Source: Candidatus Poribacteria bacterium (GTDB taxonomy: Bacteria; Poribacteria; WGA-4E; WGA-3G). From it: 64,000 nucleotides of DNA. Location: positions 1 through 64,000 of the forward strand of contig JAPPCZ010000060.1 of NCBI GenBank assembly GCA_028824685.1, read 5' to 3'. The position numbers were made by a program, and so were the translations under genes. Shown one piece after another: positions 16,915 to 26,078 of the stretch; the stretch's first letter is position 1; each line of letters begins with the position of its first letter. The notes under the pieces are model-generated. The model did no database searches, was not told the origin of the DNA, and saw only the letters and a list, made by a program, of their open reading frames with translations.

Positions 16915-19377
16915 TTAAAACGTGCGGGACCATTTAAAATTAGCTTGATATCCTCGATCCCTCTCAAGCGCTCTTGCGAAGTTCAACCTGAAGATACCGA
17001 ATTGGAAACCGATGCCAAGGTTAGCCTTTGGATAAATATCCTTTATGTCTTCCAAATTATCCCATGCTTGTCCTATATCCACGAAAGGCACAACGAAAAT
17101 CTTACTTGTTAAACTATGAACATACTCCAAATTGAAGAGAAACCCATGGTTGCCCACAAATTCATAGAGAGAATATCCGCGTAACGTTCCTGTGCCGCCC
17201 AGAACAAATTGACGTTGATAAGGCAACGAATATTGAGTAGCAGCTAACCCGATTTTTAAACGCGTATCAAGCCAGTTCTCCCCAATGGGATGGTAGTTGC
17301 GGAGGTGTATCACAAAACGCGCGAAATCATGATCCGAACCGATTTCAGAAGCAGAAAACTCACCAAGAAATGTGTTATACCACTCGTTATTGTTTCCTCG
17401 GTTTCCCAAGTCGTATCTAACTTTGGTGTTTTTCCGAGTATCAAAATCGTATTTTATGGAGATACTATGCATTCTGCCATCATATATTAAAGAATTCGCT
17501 CTTGCAAGTGTGCCTACATCTAAATGATAATTTGAGGTGCCGATTCTTAAGTCAGAATTGCCGTGATTCAAAATGGTTTCATGTTCTTCCAAGAGGAGCG
17601 ATAGTCCCAGCGTATGCTTCAATGTCGGATTCTGCCATTGCAGTGCCATTACTCCTCCTTGTCTGGTATAGTAGTCTTGAAAGTCTGCACCAGTGAATGC
17701 TCTCAAGAATTGTTCGCTGCCGCTCAATAAGAGGTCTCTGTCCCTGACAGATGTTAGTCTATGAATTTGGGCACTATATGTCAGGTTTGATTTCTCACTG
17801 AATGTAACACCGCCACCAAGCCGATAATTGGGAGTTTCTGTCCGAGTAGCAAAACTCATACTACCGAATACAAAAGGCATCGGTCCTAAGTGGGAACGTA
17901 TTGGGACTGAGTCACCGTTTACATTTCGTCGAATCGTTTCGCCGGATCTTTCAAAAAAGAGTGGGTCGTAATACCATCTTTTGCCAAGTTCAAATCCGCC
18001 ACCGAGTCTTAGTCCATCAACAGGATTTAAACCGCTGGTATTCAAGAGGCGAAAGAAATTCTTGTCAGTGAGAGAAACTTGGTTGCCTTGGGTAAAAACG
18101 CCTGTGGCATTGTATCTGTCCTTTTCAAAAGCATCTAACATGCCTTGCATAAGTGATAATTTTGATGGCGGTAGAACTTGAAGCCAATTACCATCGTTAC
18201 TGTATACCTTTTCAACCCCGACATTTGACCACCAAGAATGTTCACCTGTCCGTTGTTGTTTTCTGTCAAAGTTAATACCCATCAGAATTGGCTCAGTGGT
18301 TTCGGGATAATCCAGTATCTGCCACGGGATTTCCATCTCCACAACCCATCCATCATCACCAATTTTTGATGCAACTTTCCACTGATCTGCCCATTCGGGA
18401 TTCTTTGGACGGGCTGTAGCAAAATGTACATATTTCTTACCGAGTGGATTTGCCATAAACAAGGTGCGATGTTCGGGTTTGCGTGTGTGAAATGGGTCAA
18501 TGCTGAAGCAGACTGAATCTTCGTTTGCGAAACGGACTTGGTCTTTGGTTTGAAGTGCTACGACTTTTTGAGGTTGGGAATCGTAAAGATGCCATGCAAC
18601 GTAGATTGATTTGTCGGTATAAACCAGTTTGACTGTGGTCTGATCTTTGACCGGTTCCTCGGTACTCACATGCGTAAATTTGTCGGCTTTGGGTGCGATT
18701 TTCCAGCATTTATCCTCAAGTTTTCCATCAATTTTTGGCGGTTTTTCGATTTTAACCGCAAGCATTTCTTTTTCAACGGTATCCCTATTTGTGGCTGGTT
18801 CAACACTTGCCTTTAATGTGCCCTCAAGATCAATATCTGTCATACCGAAACTGCTGAGGTTTCTGAGCAATTCAGTAATCCTATCTGGGGCGATTTCACC
18901 CACAATGTTTATAAGAGTTACCTCATCAGGTTCATAAGACCCAAGAATTACAAAGATTCCATAAGCAACGTCTTCATCAAACAGCAAACTGATTTCAACT
19001 ATTTCATTTTTTTCTTTGATTTTGACGAGTACTTCCCACTCATTTTCCTTCAGTTTATTCTGGTAATACTTTATCATTCCCGATTCTGATTCACCAAAAT
19101 TTCCGTAGGTGCGAAGATAGATACCGTCAATCATCTGAATCAGTTCTGCCACCTCTGGTTTAGAACTAACGGATTTGGTTACCAAATTGATGAGTTTGTC
19201 AGTTAGATTAACTTCAACCTGTGCTTCAAGTGAATCCAAGTAATCAAACGGAATATGTCCTTTTTTCACTTTTTCATCTGGTTGTTCTTCTTGTGCTAAT
19301 ACTTGATGGATCGGTAGAATCCAGAATGCTAAACAGAACGTTGTGAAGAACAGTGTAAGGGGTCTTTGCAGTTTCAT
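16915..19377 (-). CDS. DUF4252-CBM9-Omp85 barrel fusion protein
   Basis: About 820 residues from the ATG at 19377, which has AGGAG nine bases upstream. It has a signal peptide (ending near HQVLAQ). Residues about 40-190 resemble DUF4252 (EVAELIQMIDGIYLRTYG, MIKYYQNKLKENEWEVLVKI, NIVGEI), like the separate gene next door. Residues about 205-405 are a CBM9-like beta-sandwich (PPKIDGKLEDKCW, VAWHLYD, DGWVVEMEIPW). From about 430 an Omp85-type barrel follows, with the hallmark loop motif GTLRGY and a C-terminal aromatic beta-signal ending WSRTF. No POTRA repeats are seen. I infer an outer-membrane export or insertion channel with periplasmic sensor-like modules. Confidence 0.8.
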   Translation of the reverse strand: MKLQRPLTLFFTTFCLAFWILPIHQVLAQEEQPDEKVKKGHIPFDYLDSLEAQVEVNLTDKLINLVTKSVSSKPEVAELIQMIDGIYLRTYGNFGESESGMIKYYQNKLKENEWEVLVKIKEKNEIVEISLLFDEDVAYGIFVILGSYEPDEVTLINIVGEIAPDRITELLRNLSSFGMTDIDLEGTLKASVEPATNRDTVEKEMLAVKIEKPPKIDGKLEDKCWKIAPKADKFTHVSTEEPVKDQTTVKLVYTDKSIYVAWHLYDSQPQKVVALQTKDQVRFANEDSVCFSIDPFHTRKPEHRTLFMANPLGKKYVHFATARPKNPEWADQWKVASKIGDDGWVVEMEIPWQILDYPETTEPILMGINFDRKQQRTGEHSWWSNVGVEKVYSNDGNWLQVLPPSKLSLMQGMLDAFEKDRYNATGVFTQGNQVSLTDKNFFRLLNTSGLNPVDGLRLGGGFELGKRWYYDPLFFERSGETIRRNVNGDSVPIRSHLGPMPFVFGSMSFATRTETPNYRLGGGVTFSEKSNLTYSAQIHRLTSVRDRDLLLSGSEQFLRAFTGADFQDYYTRQGGVMALQWQNPTLKHTLGLSLLLEEHETILNHGNSDLRIGTSNYHLDVGTLARANSLIYDGRMHSISIKYDFDTRKNTKVRYDLGNRGNNNEWYNTFLGEFSASEIGSDHDFARFVIHLRNYHPIGENWLDTRLKIGLAATQYSLPYQRQFVLGGTGTLRGYSLYEFVGNHGFLFNLEYVHSLTSKIFVVPFVDIGQAWDNLEDIKDIYPKANLGIGFQFGIFRLNFARALERDRGYQANFKWSRTF

Positions 19378-19459
19378 TGTGTTATTCTCCTTTTTTATAT
19401 AACGCTTCAATTAACAGGAAACTTTGCTTGTGCGTGAAATGTGTTTGCATCTTGGTTTT

Positions 19460-20002
19460 TTATTTTTCCCTACGGAATTTTATGTCAAACTTAAAGTCTT
19501 CCCAAAACTCTGGTTTGGATTCCTTAAGTTTTCCAAAAAGGATTCCGAGTTTTTGAAAATCTATCTTCCCAAAAATGTTTACAAAAGTAGTGTTATGCTC
19601 ATCAATTAAGACGATAAAGATTCCATGTAATACATCGGGGTTATCGGCAAAGAGCAGGCTGACGTGAAGTTGATCCTTAACCTTGATAAGCTTCTCCCAC
19701 TTTTCCGTTTTGAGAATGTTCTGGTAGTGACGGGTTATTTCAATCAAGTTCCCGGTTTCTTTACCATAACTGCGAATGAAAACACCCTCTATCATCTCCA
19801 CGTACTCCGCATGTTCCGGTAAATTTATCGTAGTATTGAAAAAGCGGTTGAAAAATGTCTTATCTAAGTTGATTTCTAAATTAGGTGCTGAAGTATTCGG
19901 CACGTTCATCTCTATTTTGCCGCGAATTGCATCGGTTTCTGCTATGCCATTGCTAAAAAAGCAGAAAGCGAGTAGAAGGGTTATCAGGCTAAATCGTTTC
20001 AT
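19460..20002 (-). CDS. DUF4252 domain-containing protein
   Basis: 180 residues with a signal peptide (MKRFSLITLLLAFCFFSNGIAE) and a DUF4252 domain (EYVEMIEGVFIRSYG, ITRHYQNILKTEKWEKLIKVK, FVNIFGKIDFQKLG). The same segments recur in the N-terminal domain of the downstream fusion, so the two share an ancestor. Its start overlaps the anti-sigma gene stop (ATGA). In several phyla DUF4252 proteins sit beside ECF sigma/anti-sigma pairs; function is unknown. No lipobox Cys is present, so it is likely free in the periplasm. Confidence 0.85.
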   Translation of the reverse strand: MKRFSLITLLLAFCFFSNGIAETDAIRGKIEMNVPNTSAPNLEINLDKTFFNRFFNTTINLPEHAEYVEMIEGVFIRSYGKETGNLIEITRHYQNILKTEKWEKLIKVKDQLHVSLLFADNPDVLHGIFIVLIDEHNTTFVNIFGKIDFQKLGILFGKLKESKPEFWEDFKFDIKFRREK

Positions 20003-20676
20003 TGTGTCTTTCCTCCTGGAATTGATGAATTAGGTTTTATAGAAAAATTTGTCCGTTTGGTTTTAGACGGAATTGTCTCTGAATTCGGAACATCACCGGT
20101 TAGACGGTTTAGTATTCCTAAACTTTTATTGATTGCCGAAGAGATTTTTGATGTTGATTTGAAAGCACTGCGTGATGCTTCGTCAATCTTAAGAGAAGTA
20201 AAACTATCATTTACAGCAAGACCTGTTTTATGGACTGCGTACTCCATCTTACGCATTGCGTAGTTAAAGTCGCTTTTTGCTTGTTCAATTTCAAGATGCT
20301 TTTGATGTTGATAGACACCAAATAATACAATTCCTACAAGACAGGCAAATGCACTTACACGAAGAAATAGTTGGCGCGAGTTTTCCCAAGCGAATACATT
20401 GAAAAAACGATTAACCCAATTATCGTTGTTAGGATGCGTCTGAATATAAGCCGTAACCTCACTTAATATGTCAGGAGGGGACGTTGGTTTTGGCAGATCG
20501 TCCAACACCACATCAATTGTTTGTGCCAAATTGAATTCGTGCAGACATGTGTTACATGTAGCGAGGTGAGATTTGATAGCAGTTTCAATGGCGGTATCCA
20601 ATTCACCCGCAATATATTCTTCAATTTGAACTTGGCAGTCTGTGCAAGTCATTTCGTGTGATAGATTTTGAGGCAT
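19999..20676 (-). CDS. zinc-finger anti-sigma factor
   Basis: 225 residues. The N-terminus is a zinc-finger anti-sigma domain: CTDCQVQIEEYIAGELD followed by HLATCNTC, giving the HxxxCxxC zinc site. A single transmembrane helix (RVSAFACLVGIVLFGVYQ) lies near residues 115-133, leaving about 90 residues in the periplasm. The gene sits three bases after the ECF sigma gene and overlaps the DUF4252 gene by four, so the three are coexpressed. It presumably holds the sigma factor at the inner membrane until an envelope signal arrives. Confidence 0.85.
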   Translation of the reverse strand: MPQNLSHEMTCTDCQVQIEEYIAGELDTAIETAIKSHLATCNTCLHEFNLAQTIDVVLDDLPKPTSPPDILSEVTAYIQTHPNNDNWVNRFFNVFAWENSRQLFLRVSAFACLVGIVLFGVYQHQKHLEIEQAKSDFNYAMRKMEYAVHKTGLAVNDSFTSLKIDEASRSAFKSTSKISSAINKSLGILNRLTGDVPNSETIPSKTKRTNFSIKPNSSIPGGKTQ

Positions 20677-20679
20677 CGG

Positions 20680-21207
20680 TTATGTCTCCAGTAGTCGGTT
20701 CAATATTTCCCGCAATTTCTTGCGAGCACGAAATACGGTTGATTTTACGGTGTTTTCAGATTGCTTCAAGACCTGTGCAATTTCTTTATAACTCATTTCT
20801 TCTAATTCCCGCATAATTACGATTGATCGCATGGTTGGCGGTAATTCGTCAATCGCTTGATGCACTAACTGCTTATGTTCCTGCTTAATGGCAGTCTCCT
20901 CTGGGGTTGGATTTGACTGATATGAATGTGTATGTAGTAGCATTTCAAGCGTTTCACCATCTTCTTCGGATAAATGTACCCGAAATTTTCGGCGTTTTAG
21001 TTGGTTATAACAGAGATTCTGAACGCATTTCAACAACCATGAGCGAACGGTTTCCTGCCTTAATTTTCTGTGATGTTGCCATGCCTTGATAAAGGTTTCT
21101 TGTGTCATATCCTTTGCGTCTTCACTGTTTTTGAGTAGATAGAAGGCATGCCGATAAACCTGATCTTGATGTTTGCGGACCAGTTCAAGGAATTCATCTT
21201 CTGTCAT
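20680..21207 (-). CDS. ECF-type RNA polymerase sigma factor
   Basis: About 175 residues. Region 2 includes RKHQDQVYRHAFYLLKN, DAKDMTQETFIKAWQH and RSWLLKCVQNLCYNQLKRR. Region 4 has ELPPTMRSIVIMRELEEMSYKEIAQVLKQSENTVKSTV, the -35-binding helix-turn-helix. The open frame continues 45 codons upstream, but GGAG before the ATG at 21207 and the domain limits fix that start. It heads a run leading to anti-sigma, DUF4252 and the Omp85 fusion, which is its likely regulon. Confidence 0.9.
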   Translation of the reverse strand: MTEDEFLELVRKHQDQVYRHAFYLLKNSEDAKDMTQETFIKAWQHHRKLRQETVRSWLLKCVQNLCYNQLKRRKFRVHLSEEDGETLEMLLHTHSYQSNPTPEETAIKQEHKQLVHQAIDELPPTMRSIVIMRELEEMSYKEIAQVLKQSENTVKSTVFRARKKLREILNRLLET

Positions 21208-21232
21208 GTGGCAACTCCGCGCGCTCGGGTTA

Positions 21233-21268
21233 ACGCTACTACAAACAAGTTGCAAAAAAGTTGCATCT
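21233..21268 (-). promoter_or_regulatory. possible autoregulatory promoter of the ECF operon
   Basis: The minus strand contains the direct repeat TGCAACTTTTTTGCAACTT, then GTTTGTAGTAGCG, 25-60 bases before the sigma gene. ECF -35 elements typically contain AAC, so either copy could serve. This is a suggestion; no second copy was found in the window to define a consensus. Confidence 0.3.
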
Positions 21269-21435
21269 TTTTTGTCTTTTTTGAATATTTTATAGAAAAT
21301 AATGTAAGAAGTGCAATGAATTGCGTGACTACAACGCTGCAAGAAAAAACCTTAATGACGATTTAGAGGTCTAAAACTACATAAACCGACACTAAGGCTA
21401 TTGTGAAATGTTTTTTTACGATTTGAGTTGCTTAG

Positions 21436-22905
21436 TTATAGCACAGCATTTTGCGCTGGATTGAGCAGTAGCGATGGCAAAATACCGATGAGTAAAACGC
21501 CAATTGCGGCGAGAACCAAACCGATAACTAAGGGAGAAGGATACGAATTGAATTCCAATTCCTCTTCCGGTTCACGCATATACATTGTTACGACAACGCG
21601 TAGGTAGTAGAACGCTGAGATTGCAGTATTGATTGCACCAACAATGACAAGTGTGACAAGCCAAGTATTAACTACATCTGGTTGAACAGCAGCTTGAACA
21701 GCAGATTTGAAGATATAAAATTTTCCGAAAAATCCCGCAGTTAGCGGAAAGCCAGCAAGAGACAACAACATGAGTGTTAAAAACCCGCTGAGTAAAGGTT
21801 TTCGGAAGCCGAGTCCTGCGTAATCCGAAATCGTTAAACTTTCTCCATCAGCAGTTCTTGCCAAGATAACGGCACCGAATGCTCCAATATTCATAACGCA
21901 GTAAACAAGGAGATAGAGCATTGCGCTTGATGTGCCATCATCGTTTGCTGCAGCTAAACCTATTAACACATAACCTGCATGTGCAATACTTGAATAAGCG
22001 AGCATCCGTTTGATGTTTGTTTGCGCTATAGCAATGACGTTACCAACTGTCATCGTCAACATCGCCAATAACACGATTACACCTGTCCATTCAGACTGTA
22101 TATCTGGCAACGCTTCCATAAAAATCCTAATAAATGCTGCAAATCCAGCTGCTTTTGGTCCCGCAGAGATGAAGGCAGCGATTGTGGTAGGTGCGCCTTC
22201 GTAAACATCTGGCGCCCATTGGTGGAATGGAACGATCGCGACTTTAAACCCAAATCCAACGATGAGTAGGAATGTCCCTGCTAAAAGAAGTGGGGATTGA
22301 CTCTCAGTGGTGAGTTTCTCTGCAATCCCCGGAATACTTGTTGTGCCTGCAGCACCGTAAATTAAAGCGATTCCATAGAGGAAAAAAGCACTGGCAAACG
22401 CACCGAGCAGTAGATATTTCATGCCTGCTTCGCTTGAGGCAGGGCTTTCTCGAAAATAGCCTGCTAACACATACAACGACAACGACATTAGTTCTAAGCC
22501 GAGGAAAATGATAATCAACTCATTGCCAGCAGCCATTAACATCATGCCGAGCGTTGCAAGCAGGATAAGCAGATAGTACGGTCCCTGTTTTTTATCGCCT
22601 TTCCCTAAATAACTAATTGAGATGAGGGCAACCAAAATTGTTGAAACGAGGAAGATAATGTTGAAAAAGAGGGAGTAACTATCTATCCTGAACATGTCGT
22701 TGAACTGGGTTTGATCTGTCCCGGCTTGCAGCAGATTAATAGATGCCCATAAGGCAATCACTGCACCAACAATTGTCATCCATCCCAATGTCTTTTTTGA
22801 AATAGAGTCAATCATGTCAAAGACAAGGACAATAAGCAACGTTGAAACAATGACAAGTTGCGGCATCAATAGCGACCAATTAATATCAGGTATCTCAGAC
22901 GGCAT
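21436..22905 (-). CDS. nuoN: NADH-quinone oxidoreductase subunit N
   Basis: 489 residues, about 14 membrane helices, in the antiporter-like membrane arm of complex I. Recognisable blocks are YYLLILLATLGMMLMAAGNELIIIFLGLELMSLSLYVLAGY (central Glu), GFGFKVAIVPFHQWAPDVYEGAPTT (conserved Lys) and QTNIKRMLAYSSIAHAGY (Lys). GGAGG precedes the start. It is the last gene of the nuo cluster, separated from nuoM by an antiporter gene. Confidence 0.93.
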   Translation of the reverse strand: MPSEIPDINWSLLMPQLVIVSTLLIVLVFDMIDSISKKTLGWMTIVGAVIALWASINLLQAGTDQTQFNDMFRIDSYSLFFNIIFLVSTILVALISISYLGKGDKKQGPYYLLILLATLGMMLMAAGNELIIIFLGLELMSLSLYVLAGYFRESPASSEAGMKYLLLGAFASAFFLYGIALIYGAAGTTSIPGIAEKLTTESQSPLLLAGTFLLIVGFGFKVAIVPFHQWAPDVYEGAPTTIAAFISAGPKAAGFAAFIRIFMEALPDIQSEWTGVIVLLAMLTMTVGNVIAIAQTNIKRMLAYSSIAHAGYVLIGLAAANDDGTSSAMLYLLVYCVMNIGAFGAVILARTADGESLTISDYAGLGFRKPLLSGFLTLMLLSLAGFPLTAGFFGKFYIFKSAVQAAVQPDVVNTWLVTLVIVGAINTAISAFYYLRVVVTMYMREPEEELEFNSYPSPLVIGLVLAAIGVLLIGILPSLLLNPAQNAVL

Positions 22906-22970
22906 TCAAAACCTCCATTTTAAACTCCGGATAGCCGAAAGACTGTAGCGTCAAACTTCATATATTTTTT

Positions 22971-24455
22971 CTAACGTAGGAACACGAATGTAACAACCAC
23001 AAAAAGCGGGAATAAAATAGCAACGGACCATAACATGTATCCAAAGAAACTCGGCATGCGGATACCGCTCTGTTCGGCAATTGATTTAACCATAAAATTC
23101 GGTGCATTTCCGATATATGTATTTGCACCCATGAAAACTGCACCGACAGATATTGCAGTTAGCAATCTGACAAACTCAAGGTGATGGGGCTCAGTCAATT
23201 GTCCTGACAAAATTTGTGGAACAACCGCCTCAGTAAGCTCTAATTTTCCAAGTGCGGTGTTAAAAAATGTTAAATAGGTTGGCGCATTATCTAAGAAACT
23301 GGACAAAATCCCAGTTATCCAGAAGTAGTGAGAGGGTTGCTGAATTGCCCCGATTAACCCGCTCAGTGCGCCTTTTGTACCGACACCAAGAATTGTCAAT
23401 GCCGGAATAATCGTCATAAAGATACCAGCAAACACTTTTGCGACTTCTTCGATTGGTTCCCATGAGAACTCGTTTGATTGGCGTAATTCACCGCTAAAGG
23501 GCGTAAACTTGAGGGATAATAAACCCATCACGACAATCAACACGTCGCGTGTGATATTCTGCCAGTAAACATGAACGCCGAGTACGTTGATATCTCCCCA
23601 CTTGAAAGAGCCACTCATTAAGACTGCCGCAACAATACCAAAGAGGAAAACGAGATTAAAGAGACCTTCAACACGAATCGGTTCGTTGACTCCATCATCT
23701 GGGACGATGCCACCTTCCCGTTTGAACATGAATGTGTCTATAATGAAAAAGAGAACGATTAAAATGACACTAATAAATACCATGTGTGGAAAGAGTGCGG
23801 TTGTTGTCCAGAAGAAAGGCACACCGTGTAGGAATCCAAGAAAGAGTGGTGGATCGCCAAGAGGGGTTAAGGAACCACCTATATTGCTTACTAAAAAGAT
23901 GAAGAAGACAATTAAATGCACCTTACTCTTTCGGTACGCATTTGCTTTAATCAACGGACGGATAAGGAGCATTGATGCGCCTGTTGTTCCTATCCATGAG
24001 GCAATTACAGTGCCGATTAGCAATAACAGCGTGTTAACCATCGGAGTACCACGCAATGTTCCTCGTACGAGTATCCCACCAGCAACCGTAAACAAACCCC
24101 ATAACAGTATGATGAACGGAATGTAGTCTATCAAGTAGATATATAAAATATCGTGAAAAGCATCACCTCTGAAAACGACAAGATATGGGATTGCGAATAA
24201 TAACGCCCATGCCAATGACATTTTTCCACCATGGTGGACAAGAAAATGGGAATCTAACAGGAGTGGGAAAAGTGCGATTGAGAGGAGAATTCCTACAAAG
24301 GGAATAATGCTCCAGATAGGTAGTATGGAACCATCTACGCGAAAGTGTCCACCCTCACCATGTGTCTCATCAGCAGCGAAGGTTTCCATTGAAACTGCTA
24401 AAGTAAGCCCCACAATGATGCATAATATAAGAAAAGAGGCAAGTTTTGACTTCAC
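22971..24455 (-). CDS. NhaD-like Na+/H+ antiporter (CitMHS/ArsB superfamily)
   Basis: 494 residues: signal-like first helix, a short periplasmic stretch with His residues, then about 12 membrane helices. The segment GTVIASWIGTTGASMLLIRPLI and NIGGSLTPLGDPPLFLGFLHGVPFFW are the twin re-entrant motifs of the ion-transporter superfamily; the C-half has SSFLDNAPTYLTFFNT and GAVFMGANTYIGNAPNFM. This matches the NhaD/CitMHS_2 type Na+/H+ antiporters. It starts with GTG overlapping the nuoM stop by one base, so it is translated from the nuo transcript. Confidence 0.85.
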   Translation of the reverse strand: MKSKLASFLILCIIVGLTLAVSMETFAADETHGEGGHFRVDGSILPIWSIIPFVGILLSIALFPLLLDSHFLVHHGGKMSLAWALLFAIPYLVVFRGDAFHDILYIYLIDYIPFIILLWGLFTVAGGILVRGTLRGTPMVNTLLLLIGTVIASWIGTTGASMLLIRPLIKANAYRKSKVHLIVFFIFLVSNIGGSLTPLGDPPLFLGFLHGVPFFWTTTALFPHMVFISVILIVLFFIIDTFMFKREGGIVPDDGVNEPIRVEGLFNLVFLFGIVAAVLMSGSFKWGDINVLGVHVYWQNITRDVLIVVMGLLSLKFTPFSGELRQSNEFSWEPIEEVAKVFAGIFMTIIPALTILGVGTKGALSGLIGAIQQPSHYFWITGILSSFLDNAPTYLTFFNTALGKLELTEAVVPQILSGQLTEPHHLEFVRLLTAISVGAVFMGANTYIGNAPNFMVKSIAEQSGIRMPSFFGYMLWSVAILFPLFVVVTFVFLR

Positions 24456-26047
24456 TATTCTGTCTGTGCCTCCTCTTCAATTATCTGTAGGGTCGCTGTT
24501 TTAACTTCCTGAACAGCGTCTTGAGTTTCACCATCAATAATTTGTCCAACTGCTGGCGTATTGTCAGATTCATTTACTTTTACTTTTTTAGCGACCACAC
24601 CCACTGATGCTTTCATCGGTTTCAGGAATGTATTCGGATGTACGCCAATCCATACAATGAAAAGCAGTATCGGCAGTAAGACAACTATTTCACGCGGTTT
24701 CAGGTCAGGCAAAGATGCGTTTGTGTTGTCTGGTGTACCAAACATGACCCGCTGGAACATCCATAGCATATAAACTGCTGCCAAGATTACGCCTGTTGTT
24801 GCGAATACCACATACCATTTAGAGAATGCCCCGCCAACGAAACTGCCGAGTAGAATCATAAATTCTCCAACAAATCCATTGAGTCCCGGCAGTCCGATGG
24901 ATGACAGTGTTACAATCAAAAAGATGGTAGCGAAGATAGGCATTTTCTTTGCCAGTCCACCGAAGTCAACGATCATTCGGCTGTGCCGCCGTTCATAAAT
25001 CATGCCGACCAAAAGGAACAGTGCGCCAGTGCTTAATCCGTGATTGATCATTTGCAAAACGCTTCCCTGAATACCTAAATGACTTTTTGAAAAAAGACCT
25101 AATACTACGAAACCGAGGTGACTGACACTGGAATATGCGACCAATTTTTTCAAATCCGGTTGCACCATTGCTACTAATGCCCCGTAAATTATACCGATAA
25201 TTGCGAGTGGTACTATCCAGGGCGTCGCCTTAGCTGCTGCATCTGGAAAGAGGGGAAGACAGAATCGTACTATGCCATACGTACCCATTTTAAGTAGGAC
25301 ACCTGCAAGGATTACACTTCCGACTGTAGGTGCTTCAACGTGTGCATCTGGCAACCAAGTATGGAATGGGAAAAGAGGCACTTTAATCGCAAAAGCAATG
25401 AAAAATGCAAGGAATAATAGATAGGAATGATCAAATGTGCCTTCTGTTGCTAATAGTGTTACGAGATCAAAGCTGTTACCGTTTTGGAAGTATAGTGCTA
25501 AAATGCCGACTAACATGAGCGCACTGCCTGCCATTGTGTAAAGTACGAACTTGATAGTGGCATAGATTCTACGTTCACCACCCCATATTCCGATAAGGAA
25601 ATACATCGGGATTAACATGGACTCCCAGAACACAAAGAAAAGGAATAGGTCTAAGGCACAGAAAACACCCAGCATTCCAGTTTCCAGCGCGAGGAGCGAC
25701 ATCATAAAACCGCTCAATCCTTTCTCAACCGAATTCCAAGCGGCGAGAATACATATTGGCGTTAGGAAAGTTGTAAGTAGCACTAACCACAACGAAATAC
25801 CGTCAATGCCGATATGGTAACTTATACCTAAACCTTCAATCCACGGTAGTTTTTGGTAAAGTTGTGCGTCAGTTTGGAAACCATCAATTCCTGCCTCAAA
25901 TCCGGTGTAAAGTCCTATTGAGATAAGGAATGTCAACAAACTAACGACAAGTGCGATGCCTTTAATAGCAGACGCGCCCAATCCTCTGAGTAATGCAATT
26001 GCAATTACGCCGAGCAGTGGTAAAAAAATAACTATTGAGAGTAGCAA
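24455..26047 (-). CDS. nuoM: NADH-quinone oxidoreductase subunit M
   Basis: 530 residues, antiporter-like proton-pumping subunit of complex I. Key blocks are FFVFWESMLIPMYFLIGIWGG (Glu in helix 5), FAIKVPLFPFHTWLPDAHVEAPT (Lys in helix 7) and QPDLKKLVAYSSVSHLGFVVLG. After the last helix there is an unusual hydrophilic tail of about 50 residues (KKVKVNESDNTPAVGQ onwards). Its stop overlaps the antiporter start. Two DUF5069 genes separate it from nuoL. Confidence 0.94.
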   Translation of the reverse strand: MLLSIVIFLPLLGVIAIALLRGLGASAIKGIALVVSLLTFLISIGLYTGFEAGIDGFQTDAQLYQKLPWIEGLGISYHIGIDGISLWLVLLTTFLTPICILAAWNSVEKGLSGFMMSLLALETGMLGVFCALDLFLFFVFWESMLIPMYFLIGIWGGERRIYATIKFVLYTMAGSALMLVGILALYFQNGNSFDLVTLLATEGTFDHSYLLFLAFFIAFAIKVPLFPFHTWLPDAHVEAPTVGSVILAGVLLKMGTYGIVRFCLPLFPDAAAKATPWIVPLAIIGIIYGALVAMVQPDLKKLVAYSSVSHLGFVVLGLFSKSHLGIQGSVLQMINHGLSTGALFLLVGMIYERRHSRMIVDFGGLAKKMPIFATIFLIVTLSSIGLPGLNGFVGEFMILLGSFVGGAFSKWYVVFATTGVILAAVYMLWMFQRVMFGTPDNTNASLPDLKPREIVVLLPILLFIVWIGVHPNTFLKPMKASVGVVAKKVKVNESDNTPAVGQIIDGETQDAVQEVKTATLQIIEEEAQTE

Positions 26048-26078
26048 AAAAATCTCCTTTAGAATAACTTAACTTTCA

